A stretch of 64,000 bases of DNA from Liolophura sinensis. Taxonomy: Eukaryota > Mollusca > Polyplacophora > Chitonida > Chitonidae. The translations under genes were made by a program, and so were the position numbers. The notes under the pieces are model-generated. The model saw only the letters and a program-made list of their open reading frames with translations. It was not told the origin of the DNA and searched no databases. This document shows, one piece after another, positions 54,105 through 64,000 of the stretch. The stretch covers positions 23,697,127 to 23,761,126 of the forward strand of contig NC_088297.1 in NCBI RefSeq assembly GCF_032854445.1. The letters run 5' to 3'. Position 1 is the stretch's first letter. Each line of letters starts with the position of its first letter.

Positions 54105-56159
54105 TTACAAATATCTAGCGTATGTGTGATCTGTTGGGGTGTTGTCCAGTTGTCCCTTGGCATAGTCAGTTTTCTCTTCTGGATTTGAAAGCCTGTACTC
54201 AATGTGCTCTCGGAGTTTTCTGGCTGTATTGCGGAGTGATCTCCCCTTAACTGTCTGTCGCTTCTTATAAACCTTGTGGTACTGGTTCACCTTTTCAATC
54301 TGTTGTACTGTTTTCTCGCTCCTAGGTGAAATACTGGCGCCGACAGCTTGGAGTTTGGCAGCCGTGGACTTGTCCTGGCCATTGTTAAGTCTGTGGATTG
54401 TGGACGCCGCCCTTCCCTCCATATTTCTGCTGTAGTTTACATTCTTGGGCAAGGAGACGCTGAGTGATCTGTTGACAGCTTCGCACTTTTGAGTACTGGT
54501 GTTCATCCGGAGACTGGTGACGGCTGTCTCGCTCAACCTCATGTGCAGTACTTCGGTCAATAGTTTCCTGTCGTTGTCATCCATGTTGAAAGGGCAGAGT
54601 TTACTGGCGGATAAAAACAGGGATCTCTCCCACCAGCTGCTGGTTTCCCCTCCGGAGCAAACCACACTGTTCCTGCGGCATTTGGAACAGTCCCCACCGT
54701 AACACCTGACCGTTGCATCCACAACCCTGGGTAGGTAAGCTTTTATTTTCCTTATGTCACCAATGTGCTCAGACATAAGTTGAGAAAATATCAAGCTACA
54801 CCTGGCCTTAACATCCTGACTCAACACCTTCTGTGCTTTCTTCCTGGCTTCCCTCGTTCGGCCCTGTCCTTCAAACATGGCATCGCTGAACTTAGCCTGG
54901 TTACATTTCTTGAACTGGGATCTACCAAGGTGCGTGGGGTCTGCTAACCGTTCGACCTCCCACAGTGGCTCGACCAGTCGGATGCCGTCCTCCACTCCCT
55001 TGGCTGACCTGGAGTCGCCGTCCGTGGTTACGTGCTTGGCTAAAACACCTTGCCTCGCCAATCCCTCGCCAATCTCGTTCCCCATATTATACTCGGACCA
55101 GGGGGCATGTGGGTTTGTGTTCGCTGTGCACTCCTCGTGTCCTCCAGGGCACTTTACTTGGAAGCCTTTTCCTCTCAGCCAGGACCCAGTCCAACACAAT
55201 TTATTCTTCAGTGCTGCGGAGACAATGTATTGCTTGTCTGTTGATGTCTCCACTGCCAGGGAAATGGCTTGTGAAGCATTCTGGCCCGGTTTCTTGGGAC
55301 TGGTTATGGTAATGCTGTTGTAGCGAGTGTCTGTGGCCAGATCTATTGTGCTGTCATCCTCTCCTCTTTGCCTTTTGTATGCCTTTACCTCTTCCACCTT
55401 ATTTGCCATATCCTCTCTGTTCAGCTTTGCGATTGCAGATGCGACATGGTTTGCAGTGCGATGCATGTTCCTACGAGTGGCAGGCGGCACGTCCATCGCT
55501 GCAAATAGGAGTCTGGCTCGGGTGTTCCCAATTGGTGTGTCCTGGAGGCCTACTTGAAGAGCTCGGTTCACCGCTGCAGCTTTTTGGCCAGGTCTGTTGC
55601 ATTCTACCTCTTTGTAGAATTTGTGGAAGCCAGATACATAGTCACAGTCACAGCACTTAAAACTGAACGCCCAGGCCAAACCCCACTTTTTCTCTGCAGC
55701 TATCTCTAACCTGGGCAGTGGACAGTGGTCCTTGGTCTCACTGTGCTCAAGCATAACTTTGTTCCATATACACACCATTTTCTGTATGTCTATGAGTCGC
55801 ATTCCTTCAGCAGCCCATTCCCGCTCATGGATATCTCTGTCTGATCCAGCCGTGGAATCTACCTTGCACCGTCTTGGCCGCTGTATTCTCTTTGTGTCAG
55901 GCTGGTGTGTTCTTACAGCCTCCTGATTGGGCTGGAAATCTGTGTCCATCAAGGAACACCCAGGCAGAGGATTCAGCATGTCTGTAACTGCTGACAGGTT
56001 ATTTGAGTGATCCTGGGCCTTTCCAGCTTGAAATCTAGACTGTTTCCTCTTTCTGTCTCCCTTCATGGTGTTTTGGGGTAGATTGTTTGCCTTGTTAACT
56101 GTCAGACTGACCAATATAGGTGTACTTGGTGGCTGCCTGATTGGAAATGTTAAATTCAT
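54105..56159 (-). CDS. Mutator-like (MULE-type) transposase, intact, 684 residues
   Basis: This would cut and join DNA at the ends of its element. A single uninterrupted frame runs from ATG at 56157-56159. The N-terminal 100 residues are basic and unstructured. A Cys pair (FKCCDCDY, about 168-174) is followed by an AVNRALQVGLQ...AAMDVPP region (about 197-226) typical of animal Mutator-like transposases. The putative catalytic acids are D277 (ATDTRYNS), D380 or D382 (TTDGDS) and E560 (TQKCEAVNRSLSVSLPKN). A Cys cluster (CYGGDCSKCRRNSVVC, 486-501) precedes the last acid. The AVNRAL, DGDS and NxxEAxN-like signatures point to this family rather than to a retroviral integrase. It lies opposite a plus-strand endonuclease remnant, inside 453-bp terminal direct repeats. 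No stop or frameshift is seen, so it may be active. Family call is confident; catalytic residues are inferred from motif likeness. Confidence 0.85.
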   Translation of the reverse strand: MNLTFPIRQPPSTPILVSLTVNKANNLPQNTMKGDRKRKQSRFQAGKAQDHSNNLSAVTDMLNPLPGCSLMDTDFQPNQEAVRTHQPDTKRIQRPRRCKVDSTAGSDRDIHEREWAAEGMRLIDIQKMVCIWNKVMLEHSETKDHCPLPRLEIAAEKKWGLAWAFSFKCCDCDYVSGFHKFYKEVECNRPGQKAAAVNRALQVGLQDTPIGNTRARLLFAAMDVPPATRRNMHRTANHVASAIAKLNREDMANKVEEVKAYKRQRGEDDSTIDLATDTRYNSITITSPKKPGQNASQAISLAVETSTDKQYIVSAALKNKLCWTGSWLRGKGFQVKCPGGHEECTANTNPHAPWSEYNMGNEIGEGLARQGVLAKHVTTDGDSRSAKGVEDGIRLVEPLWEVERLADPTHLGRSQFKKCNQAKFSDAMFEGQGRTREARKKAQKVLSQDVKARCSLIFSQLMSEHIGDIRKIKAYLPRVVDATVRCYGGDCSKCRRNSVVCSGGETSSWWERSLFLSASKLCPFNMDDNDRKLLTEVLHMRLSETAVTSLRMNTSTQKCEAVNRSLSVSLPKNVNYSRNMEGRAASTIHRLNNGQDKSTAAKLQAVGASISPRSEKTVQQIEKVNQYHKVYKKRQTVKGRSLRNTARKLREHIEYRLSNPEEKTDYAKGQLDNTPTDHTYARYL

Positions 56160-57028
56160 ATTTTTCCTCTCTGTTTATATGTTGTAGATGCCAATGTGAC
56201 ACCCTTTGATGTGACTGTGTAGAGTAATAACCTGCTGTGAGACAACAGCAATGGTGCAGGGAGGTTTTTGCATGGTGAGGTGGTCAGCAGTCATGGGGGA
56301 GGAGGGCAGAGGGGGGGGGGGATGCCTGGCTGGGTGGTCTTTTAAAGGGTTTCATCATGCTATTCAGTGGGGAACTGGGATACTAGTCTTTTCTTAAGTC
56401 CTGTCCACTAAAAAAGTGCCTGTGAGTAGGTCTTCATCACCTTGAGGCATTATTCTTGCTTTGATTTTGGTCACAAATGATTGTTCCGAAATCGTGACAA
56501 TCCGCTTTGATACCCCCTACCACACTGTCAGTCAATTTTTTTCACATAGTTGCTGAAGTAAATGTCTTATATTTTGACATTTAATTGTCAGATAAATTGC
56601 CTATATTTTGATGTATGCTTTGACACTTTTGGTTTGTAACTTTCATATTTAAAGCTGCTCTGAGTAGAAAAGTCTTCTTAAAAATGTATATTTCTCTAAA
56701 TGGTTGCTTTTGAAAAGTCTAAAGTGCTCTGTCAATGTGATTTTTTTAACTTTTCTTGCAGATAAACATCTTGTCTTTCCAAAACAGTTAACCTGATGGA
56801 GATATCTTGAACGGTATATGCACTGCAAAGCTTCAAAGTTTACCCTTCAGAGTTTTTTCACCCTGAAAAAAAGACACATGTCCAAGATGGGGGTACCCCA
56901 ACTTGAATTCATTCAACTCCAAAGTTTCTGCATGTATCAAGCCCTAATTTTGCCTGTGAGGTTCAGAAGTGTCAGGAATTGTGTGGTGCAAAAATTATTG
57001 ATTTTGAAAAAAGGTGGCTGGTGTGATA
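56160..57028 (-). other. Transposon interior, upstream of the transposase
   Basis: Should hold the transposase promoter (minus strand); I cannot pinpoint it. It contains a ggggggggg run near 56310. Confidence 0.4.
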
Positions 57029-57481
57029 GGACACAGACCCCCATTACAACTTCCGTTTTTCGGTAGGGACGATTGTAGTTCTGTGAATTTTAGGGTATAA
57101 AGTCTTTTTTTGCTCCCAGGCGTCCATTTTTGGTGCACAGGTGCATGCTTGGTATTAAAATGCTGGAAACTGTCTAAACTTTGAGGAGGTATGAGCTTTA
57201 TTGATGAAAGTTTGAAACTCTGGGCGAGAGGACACAAGGTGTGAGGTAGTGATGAGGCTGCGAGTGACGTCCCCTTGGCGTTGCTAGGCACGCCTCCCAG
57301 CTGCCGGCATGGAAAGGTCCAGATTTTGACGGTCAACCTATGTCAAGATTTTTGTGGCTTCTTTCTCACAGGCTGGGCCAGGTATGCACCAAAGCTTATT
57401 GGCCACGGAATGTTTGGGACTGAGCTACAGTGCTAGACGTTAACATTGTCGCTTATGGAAAATTAATGGGGGTCCGAGGCC
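57029..57481 (+). repeat. Right terminal direct repeat of the transposon
   Basis: Same orientation as the left copy and different at one base, which implies a recent insertion or recent homogenisation. Confidence 0.95.
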
Positions 57482-57725
57482 ACCACAATGCCGGCCGCCA
57501 TATTTAACCCGATTTCCTCCAACCACAATGCTGGCCGCCATATTTATCCCGATGTCCTCCCACCACAATGCTGGCCGCCATATTTAGCCCGACTTCCTCC
57601 CACCACAATGCTGGCCGCCATATTTAGCCCTATTTCCCCCCACCATAATGCTGGTCGCCGTCGTGTAAGTGAAACATTCTTCAGTACGGCGTTGAAACAC
57701 CAATCAAATAAATAAATAAATAACG
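57482..57725 (+). mobile_element. Rest of the amplified SINE: 41-bp units, then normal SINE tail
   Basis: About four more 41-bp units to about 57640, then a standard SINE 3' end (gtcgccgtcgtgtaagtgaa, cattcttcagtacggcgt, caatcaaataaataaataaa). Together with 52745-52894 this was one SINE with an internally multiplied core, split by the transposon. Confidence 0.85.
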
Positions 57726-58017
57726 GTATACTTAAGAATATTTCTCTTTAGCGATGGAATGAACCAGAGTATGGGCCAACTAACTAATTACTAACCAACT
57801 TCCCACGTGTGACGTACAGATATCCACGACATATACTATTGGAAGACAAGTGGCATTCTATAATTGCTAAATAACGTGTATATATGAGCACTGTCGAACT
57901 CTTATTGCTGCCAAGGCCCATGAGTATTGACAGCTACTGAGGAATCCACCCTGCAGCGATTTCTCGCTCCCATGGCTAGAGCTGAAAAAATCATTTGTTC
58001 TGAAGGGCAAATCAAAA

Positions 58018-58215
58018 TTATATTTATTTATTTATTTGATACAGGTGCATGTTGAAGGCCGTATAAGAATTTACATTTTTCTCACACGACGGTTAGAATT
58101 ATGGGTGGCGGAATGTGGAGTAAAATACCCAGCCACATATCGACTAAAAGCGGCAAAGAAATCCTCGAGGGTTGGATTCGAACCTGCGAACTCGCTAGTC
58201 AAAAGCCAGTCGGCT
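58018..58215 (-). mobile_element. tRNA-headed SINE fragment
   Basis: Reversed tail tatttatttatttatttgat at the left, and a B-box-bearing end (gggttggattcgaacctgcg) at the right. Confidence 0.6.
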
Positions 58216-58799
58216 GCGACAAGAACGTCACTTTAAAACGAAATATCCATCGATGACTCCATGTGCAATTTATAGTTTTTTTAAATGACGAAGCAATGAG
58301 GATGGCTGCCTTGTTAATGTGTATCCCAAGTTTTGAACGTCTTCAAATTTTCTACTTCAGTAGAGGCAATCTGTGTACTTTTCTGGCTTGGGATTCAGTA
58401 TTTGAAGACAGGGCAATAACTGAACGACCCTATGTCGGTATACTGTGACAAGTTAGGTCGTTATGCCCGGTGTCTTCGGCGTCGTGTTTCAGTGAGACAG
58501 CACCTTTAAATATGTCGGCATTAGCACAGGCCTGCTGAGATACAACGTAGTACAAGACATGACCGAAATATTATTCAGAACAACGCTAAATCTCAAATAC
58601 ACAAGGAAGGAAAACCAAAATACTGCTATTCAATTTTGTCTCTATATACCGACCTTATATAGTCCTATTTCCTACGAAGCCGTAGGTATACAAATATATT
58701 GTTTGCCTTAAGTGGGCTAGGATAAAGGGTCTTAAACTGAAACATCGAAGATGAGACTATAGTGCCATTGTATTGTTTCCATGTTCCTGTATGTTAAAT

Positions 58800-59080
58800 G
58801 AAATGACAACACAGCATTTGAGTAATTCTACACCTGTGACGTCTAATAAATTACAATTAACATCACCGCAATTTTTGTAACTCAATTCTGCTTCAGCCAT
58901 AGTTCTGGGAGGCGAGTAATTGGCTATTTATGCATTTACATGAATAGTTACAATAAAACCTTAACTGAGGTAAACTGACAAGAGGCCATATTTCACTGGT
59001 TACGAGTGACCATTTACCACGCTGTCACGCTATCACGCTGTCGTCGCTGCTCGTTTTTCTCTCTATGTTGTACGTATTAA
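58800..59080 (+). repeat. Copy of interspersed family with 48-bp motif
   Basis: gacgtctaataaattacaat, taacatcaccgc, ttctgcttcagccatagttc, gaggtaaactgacaagaggc, ggttacgagtgaccatttac, cgctgtcgtcgctgctcg. The clearest copy joining the upstream module to the motif. Confidence 0.85.
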
Positions 59081-59639
59081 TTATATTATACAACAAAATA
59101 TATAAGCATAAAATACTTGATCTTAAGGGTATTTGACTATTACGGTTAAATGGGGAGTCACCACGGGTTACACCAGCAACTATTTTGCTGCGTATTTGTT
59201 CCTTTCACGTTTAAATTTGAACGTTCTAAGAATCAAATTTGTATCTGTATAAGTAATGCTGTAGTAACAACAAACAAGAAAACTCCATTCCGGCAGCTAG
59301 TCCTGAACAGGGACGGTTGACTGGACTCCCGTGTAGACCAGTACCCATTAAAGGGCGAGCACTCTTGCCACGTCACAAGCCTACAGTTTCAAAGGTAGTT
59401 TGAACAAGCCACCTACAACCTTTTCCACATGTAAAACTCAGGTTTTCAATTTAAAGTATGCAGGTAATTCGTGGAAGGGCGACTGAGCTTCAACAATCTC
59501 CATGTAAGACGGCACTTATTGCCACAAGTAGAAAAGCCCACAGGGTAAAAGTGGGGCTGTTTTACCACTTGTTTTCTCAATGTGCCATCCTACCGGTTCG
59601 AGCCGCCTGAATAATAGCTATGTCAAACAATACATATTA

Positions 59640-59945
59640 GTTAAAAATGGGAAAACACAAGATCTCTCTAAAGGTCTATGACTTGTCTCGGTGAAGCCAT
59701 GTACCAAGTCTCTAGTAAGAATAACAAGCCGTTTTGAAAAAAAAAAGTGTCAAAATCCAGAACTGGAACAAAAAACCATATTTTTGTCCACCATGGACTA
59801 AAGAGTCTGAAACTCGAACTTTATCGGTGGAAGCACTGTACCAAGTTTCAACGGTTTTGAAAAAGAAGTCCGGACAGACGGACAGATGAGGGGGTAAACG
59901 TAGAGCCCCCACCGATATCGGTACGACGCTAATAAAAAGTTTGGA
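59640..59945 (+). repeat. Interspersed repeat fragment with an internal duplication
   Basis: ctctaaaggtctatgact...gccatgtaccaagtctctag and ctaaagagtctgaaactc...gcactgtaccaagtttcaac are related halves. It is followed by gaagtccggacagacggaca and ccccaccgatatcggtacga. Confidence 0.55.
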
Positions 59946-61395
59946 TTCGCAAAAGCACCCTACACAGTTTTTGGGCGCAATATCCGATAACTACCCGCCC
60001 AATACTAGAAATAAGACAAAGACAAAGTTGATGCTGATACATTTATTCTACCAATATACACCGGTGATTTCATGTGCGGGTTGAGCTGTTCTGACGCAAA
60101 ACTCAACGTCCAACAGGTTTCTGGGGCTGATTACACGAAGCCAGCTTTGACTCAAGACAAAATCAATACAACCATTCACACACAATTTTCGGTGGATCAC
60201 AGGATTTAGACGGGGATTTTACATCCTAACCCATAACATCTGACATCTATCAGTCAGGTTTATTCGTGAGGAAACCAGGTGGAAAATCACTGCATGTACA
60301 GCTTTACACAATGAGGCCATTTGTTTTCTTGTGGCTTCAGGCATATGACGTCATCATTAAATTTGTGCTTCTGGGGGCCAGGGTTCGTGAAGCAGTCTTC
60401 CATTTTTAATTGCAAATTTCAATCATTAAATCATGAATCATTCAATCATTGGTTAGTTCTTTGCTCTTATTTTAGCTGAAATTTGCACAATAATTTAAAG
60501 ACAATTTATATTGTCAAGCAACATTATGACTGTTACGTGAAAAATAACAATTTTAAAGTCACTTGAAATAGTGATATTAGTCTAAGATTGCTTCGTGTTT
60601 AATGTGGAAAGTAGATGCTAAACATAAATTAGTGGCGTGAAATCTCATCTTGCTCATCTTAGAAGAAACCTAATATCACAAGCTGGATTTGAACCTGTGA
60701 TCTGATTAATTATGGGTTAGCTCACCTCTGAGGTGTGAATCATACAGGAGATCCAGCTTACATTGTGTTCAAAACTGTTGAGCAAAGACTAAACTGTTAG
60801 AAAGAGAACATCCAAAGAGGATGGCACTTATAATGAACATGTACCATCTGAATGGCATGTTTAAATTCTGACTTGAGTGAAAACTCATTTCGTGGTCCAC
60901 AAACAAAGTTAGCAGATATCAAGTGAAAAGGCTGTTGTGCTTTAGGATATAATACAGACACACACATATATATATATCTATATACATAGTCCTAAATACA
61001 TAATTGTCTGCTCACAATGATAAACAAAACCTTCAATCAATACGGCAACAATCAGGCAAAACAATGATCAGCAAGAACACAGTAATACATACAGACATCA
61101 TCGCAGTTATAAACAACCTAGATAAACATGTGTATATATAAACTGTACAAAATATACTACTTCATAATCGTTTTTTGCAAGAGACAATTAAAATAAATAA
61201 GTACAAATATTTTGGAATTACTTAAAAAGCACATAATACATATAATATACAAATCTGAGACATCGACTTGTGATCAACATTATTATCATGACAACATACA
61301 GAGAAGCATTCATAGCTGAAAAAAACTTTCTAAACAACATCAGCAAATAAAATAAAAATGTGCAGATTTCAGTTCCCCAAATACACCATGAATTA
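59946..61395. other. Plain AT-rich sequence
   Basis: A (at)n tract near 60964-60978, and a tRNA-like B box at about 60685 (ctggatttgaacctgtgatc). No gene seen. Confidence 0.5.
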
Positions 61396-61419
61396 CATCT
61401 GATTAATTGTTTACATCCA

Positions 61420-61870
61420 GCCAGATGATGACTTGAATCAGTAGCCCAGTGTCTTCACCCATTACATCCAGCCGCATGAAGACTTGAATCAGAAGCCTAG
61501 TGTCTTCACCCTTAACATCCAGCCAGACGATGACTTGAATCAGTAGCCCAGTGTCTTCACCCGTTACATCCAGCCGCATGAAGATTTGAATCAGAAGCCT
61601 AGTGTCTTCACCCGTTACATCCAGCCACATGAAGACTTGAATCAGTAGCCCAGTGTCTTCACCCGTTACATCCAGCCACACGAAGACTTGAATCAGAAGC
61701 CTAGAGTCTTCACCCTTAACATCCAGCCACATGAAGACTTGAATCAGAAGCCTTGTCTTCGCCCTTAACATCCAGTCACATGAAGACTTGAATCAGTAGC
61801 CCAGTGTCTTCACCCGTTACATCCAGCCACATGAAGACTTGAACCAGTAGTCCAGTGTCTTCACGGTCAC
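61420..61870 (+). repeat. 51-bp minisatellite, about nine copies
   Basis: Unit gcccagtgtcttcacccgtt, acatccagccacatgaagac, ttgaatcagta. The period is 17 codons, hence the long false frame on the minus strand. Confidence 0.97.
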
Positions 61871-61929
61871 ATAGTACCTGATAGAATACAAGCTGTTTGC
61901 AAATCTGACAATGAAACAGGTATGCACGT

Positions 61930-63515
61930 CAGATACAATACACAGTGTTCATACTTGATACTGCAAAACTTATACCAGTAAGGTTCAGTACATCCTGTTG
62001 AGATTTGATACTGCAGAAGGGGTACCAGTAAGATACAGTACATCCTGTTGAGATTTGATACTGCAGAAGGGGTACCAGTAAGGTACAGTACATAATGTAC
62101 ATATCTGATACTGCAGAAGGGGTACCAGTACGGTACTGTACATAATGTACATATCTGATACTGCAGAAGATGTACCAGTAAGATATAGTACACAATGTGG
62201 AATTCTGACACAGCAGAAGGTGTACCAGTAAGATACAGTATATCATGTTGAGATTTGATACTGCTGGAGGCGTACCAGTAAGATACAGTACATCATGTTG
62301 AGATTTGATACTGCAGAAGGCGTACCAGTAAGATATAGTACACAATGTGGATATCTGACAAAGCAGAAGGTGTACCAGTAAGATACAGAACATAATGTAG
62401 ATATCAGATACTGCTGAAGGTGTACCAGTAAGATACAGTACATCATGTTGAGATTTGATACTGCGGAAGGGGTACCAGTAAGGTACTGTACATAATGTAC
62501 ATATCTGATACTGCAGAAGATGTACCAGTAAGATACATAATGCAGATATCTGACACAGCAGAAGGTGTACCAGTAAGATGCAGTAAATAATGTAGATATC
62601 TGACACAGCCGAAGGTGTACCGGTAAGACCCAGTACATAATGTAGATAGCAGATACTGCTGAAGGTGTACTGGTAAGATACAGTAGATAATGTAGATATC
62701 AGATGCTGCAGAAGATGTACCGGTAAGACACAGTACATAATGTAGATAGCAGATACTGCAGAAGGTGAACTGGTAAGATACAGTACATAATGTAGATATC
62801 AGATACTGCAGAAGGTGTACCGGTAAGACACAGTACATAATGTAGATATCAGATACTGCAGAAGGTGTACCGGTAAGACACAGTACATAATGTAGATATC
62901 AGATACTGCAGAAGGTGTACCGGTAAGACACAGTACATAATGTAGATATCAGATACTGCAGAAGGTGTACCGGTAAGACACAGTACATAATGTAGATATC
63001 AGATACTGCAGAAGGTGTACCGGTAAGACACAGTACATAATGTAGATATCAGATACTGCAGAAGGTGTACCGGTAAGACACAATACATAATGTAGATATC
63101 AGATACTGCATAAGGTGTACCGGTAAGACACAGTACATAATGTAGATAGCAGATACTGCAGAAGGTGAACTGGTAAGATACAGTACATAATGTAGATAGC
63201 AGATACTGCTGAAGGTGTACTGGTAAGATACAATACATAATGTAGATATCAGATGCTGCAGAAGATGTACCGGTAAGACACAATGCATAATGTAGATACC
63301 AGATACTGCAGAAGGTGTACCGGTAAGACACAGTACATAATGTAGATATCAGATACTGCAGAAGGTGTACCGGTAAGACACGATACATAATGTAGATACC
63401 AGATACTGCAGAAGGTGAACTGGTAAGATACAGTACACAATAAGACACAATACATAATGTAGATACCAGATACTGCAGAAGGTGAACTGGTAAGATACAG
63501 TACACAATATGACAA
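61930..63515 (+). repeat. 50-bp minisatellite, about 30 copies
   Basis: Unit gatactgcagaaggtgtacc, ggtaagacacagtacataat, gtagatatca. Near-identical from 62800 to 63110, more varied toward the left. Confidence 0.97.
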
Positions 63516-63799
63516 TGCAAAAGATGTACAAAGTACATGATGAACGTACACTACAGGGTGGATGCTGTATATGCACTTCTTTGATAACAACTACCTACCT
63601 GTATCATCAGGAAAACAAAGCAGTATGTCTGTGTAATACACGTTAGCAGGCCTATGCCTAATGGAAGAAGTATACTATGCTAAGAATACTAACAACAAAC
63701 ATGCTGCTTACACACACACACACACGTTTCGCGCATTACTATAACCTTCAGCATACATTTGGCACAACAATGGCAAAGCCGACATTCCTTTGCATACTA

Positions 63800-64000
63800 T
63801 GGTACCTGTAGTACACTAACCCTGATAGGCTGTTACTCCCACACAGGTAAGCTAACCCTGATAGACTGCTACTCCCACACAGGTAAGCCAACCTCGATAG
63901 ACTTGTACACCCACACAGGTAAGCCAACCCTGATAGATTGGTACACCCATACAGGTAAGCCAACCCTGATAGACTGGTACACCCATACAGGTAAGCCAAC
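63800..64000 (+). repeat. 36-bp minisatellite running off the window
   Basis: About five and a half units of ctgatagactggtacaccca then tacaggtaagccaacc. Each holds an AG/GTAAGC donor-like site. Confidence 0.95.

Larger units (their letters stand above)
52896..57481. mobile_element. Mutator-like transposon with long terminal direct repeats
   Basis: About 4.59 kb bounded by 453-bp direct repeats (52896-53348 and 57029-57481). Its outer ends are imperfect 18-bp inverted repeats (GGACACAGACCCCCATTA and GGCCTCGGACCCCCATTA, 15 of 18 the same). ACCA flanks both sides (52892-52895, 57482-57485); a CCACC duplication with the ends shifted one or two bases is equally possible. Removing the element restores one unit of the 41-bp array it sits in, so it is an insertion. 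It carries the transposase (minus) and the broken endonuclease (plus). Confidence 0.85.

Noticed and set aside
54877-55323. Plus-strand frames inside 54.5-55.9 kb
   Set aside because: Shadow frames opposite the 684-residue transposase.
52895-57481. LTR retrotransposon, from the direct repeats and a 4-5-bp target duplication
   Set aside because: No gag, protease, reverse transcriptase or RNase H; repeats lack TG...CA ends; the gene inside is a Mutator-like transposase.
61403-63590. Several minus-strand frames up to 269 codons with 17-residue or similar repeats
   Set aside because: Products of the 51-bp and 50-bp arrays, overlapping in different frames, with no start context or protein similarity.

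Overview
The window is eukaryotic nuclear DNA: interrupted genes with GT-AG introns, more than two dozen minisatellites, tRNA-derived SINEs ending in AAATA/AATAAATA tails, MITEs and one large DNA transposon. The SINE core (cccggtttcctccc, ccataatgctggccgcc, then aatattcttgagtacggcgtaaa) is of a kind I associate with mollusc genomes, so I infer a marine mollusc, perhaps a bivalve. The species is not identified. Base 1 is a HindIII site (aagctt), so the piece may be the end of a cloned insert.

Region 1 (1794-38259, minus strand) holds most of one gene, a Slo2/KCNT-type potassium channel. I assembled 21 coding exons by hand. Splice phases agree at every junction, with one frameshift inside exon 11. 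Exon 1 (start codon 38257-38259, in-frame stop upstream) leads to S1-S4 (exons 3-7), S5 (exon 8), the pore with TVGYGD and S6 (exon 9), RCK1 (exons 10-16), an acidic linker (exon 17) and the first part of RCK2 (exons 18-21). About 905 residues are present. The C-terminus lies beyond position 1.

The introns are loaded with minisatellites. In at least four introns (before exons 9, 13, 17 and 18) the repeat unit contains the intron's own 3' splice site plus the first bases of the exon, so the real acceptor is followed by many decoy copies. Intron 1 carries a 527-bp foldback MITE with TTAA duplications.

Region 2 (about 38.3-52.7 kb) has no gene I can support. It holds minisatellites, an inverted pair of short-unit arrays, a cluster of diverged interspersed repeats and plain sequence.

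Region 3 (52.9-57.5 kb) is a recent mobile element with 453-bp direct terminal repeats that differ at one base, each bounded by 18-bp inverted repeats. It encodes an intact 684-residue Mutator-like transposase on the minus strand and a broken HNH/His-Me-type endonuclease on the plus strand. It sits inside a tandem array made from a SINE core.

Region 4 (57.5-64 kb) holds SINE fragments, interspersed repeats and three large minisatellites, with no supported gene.
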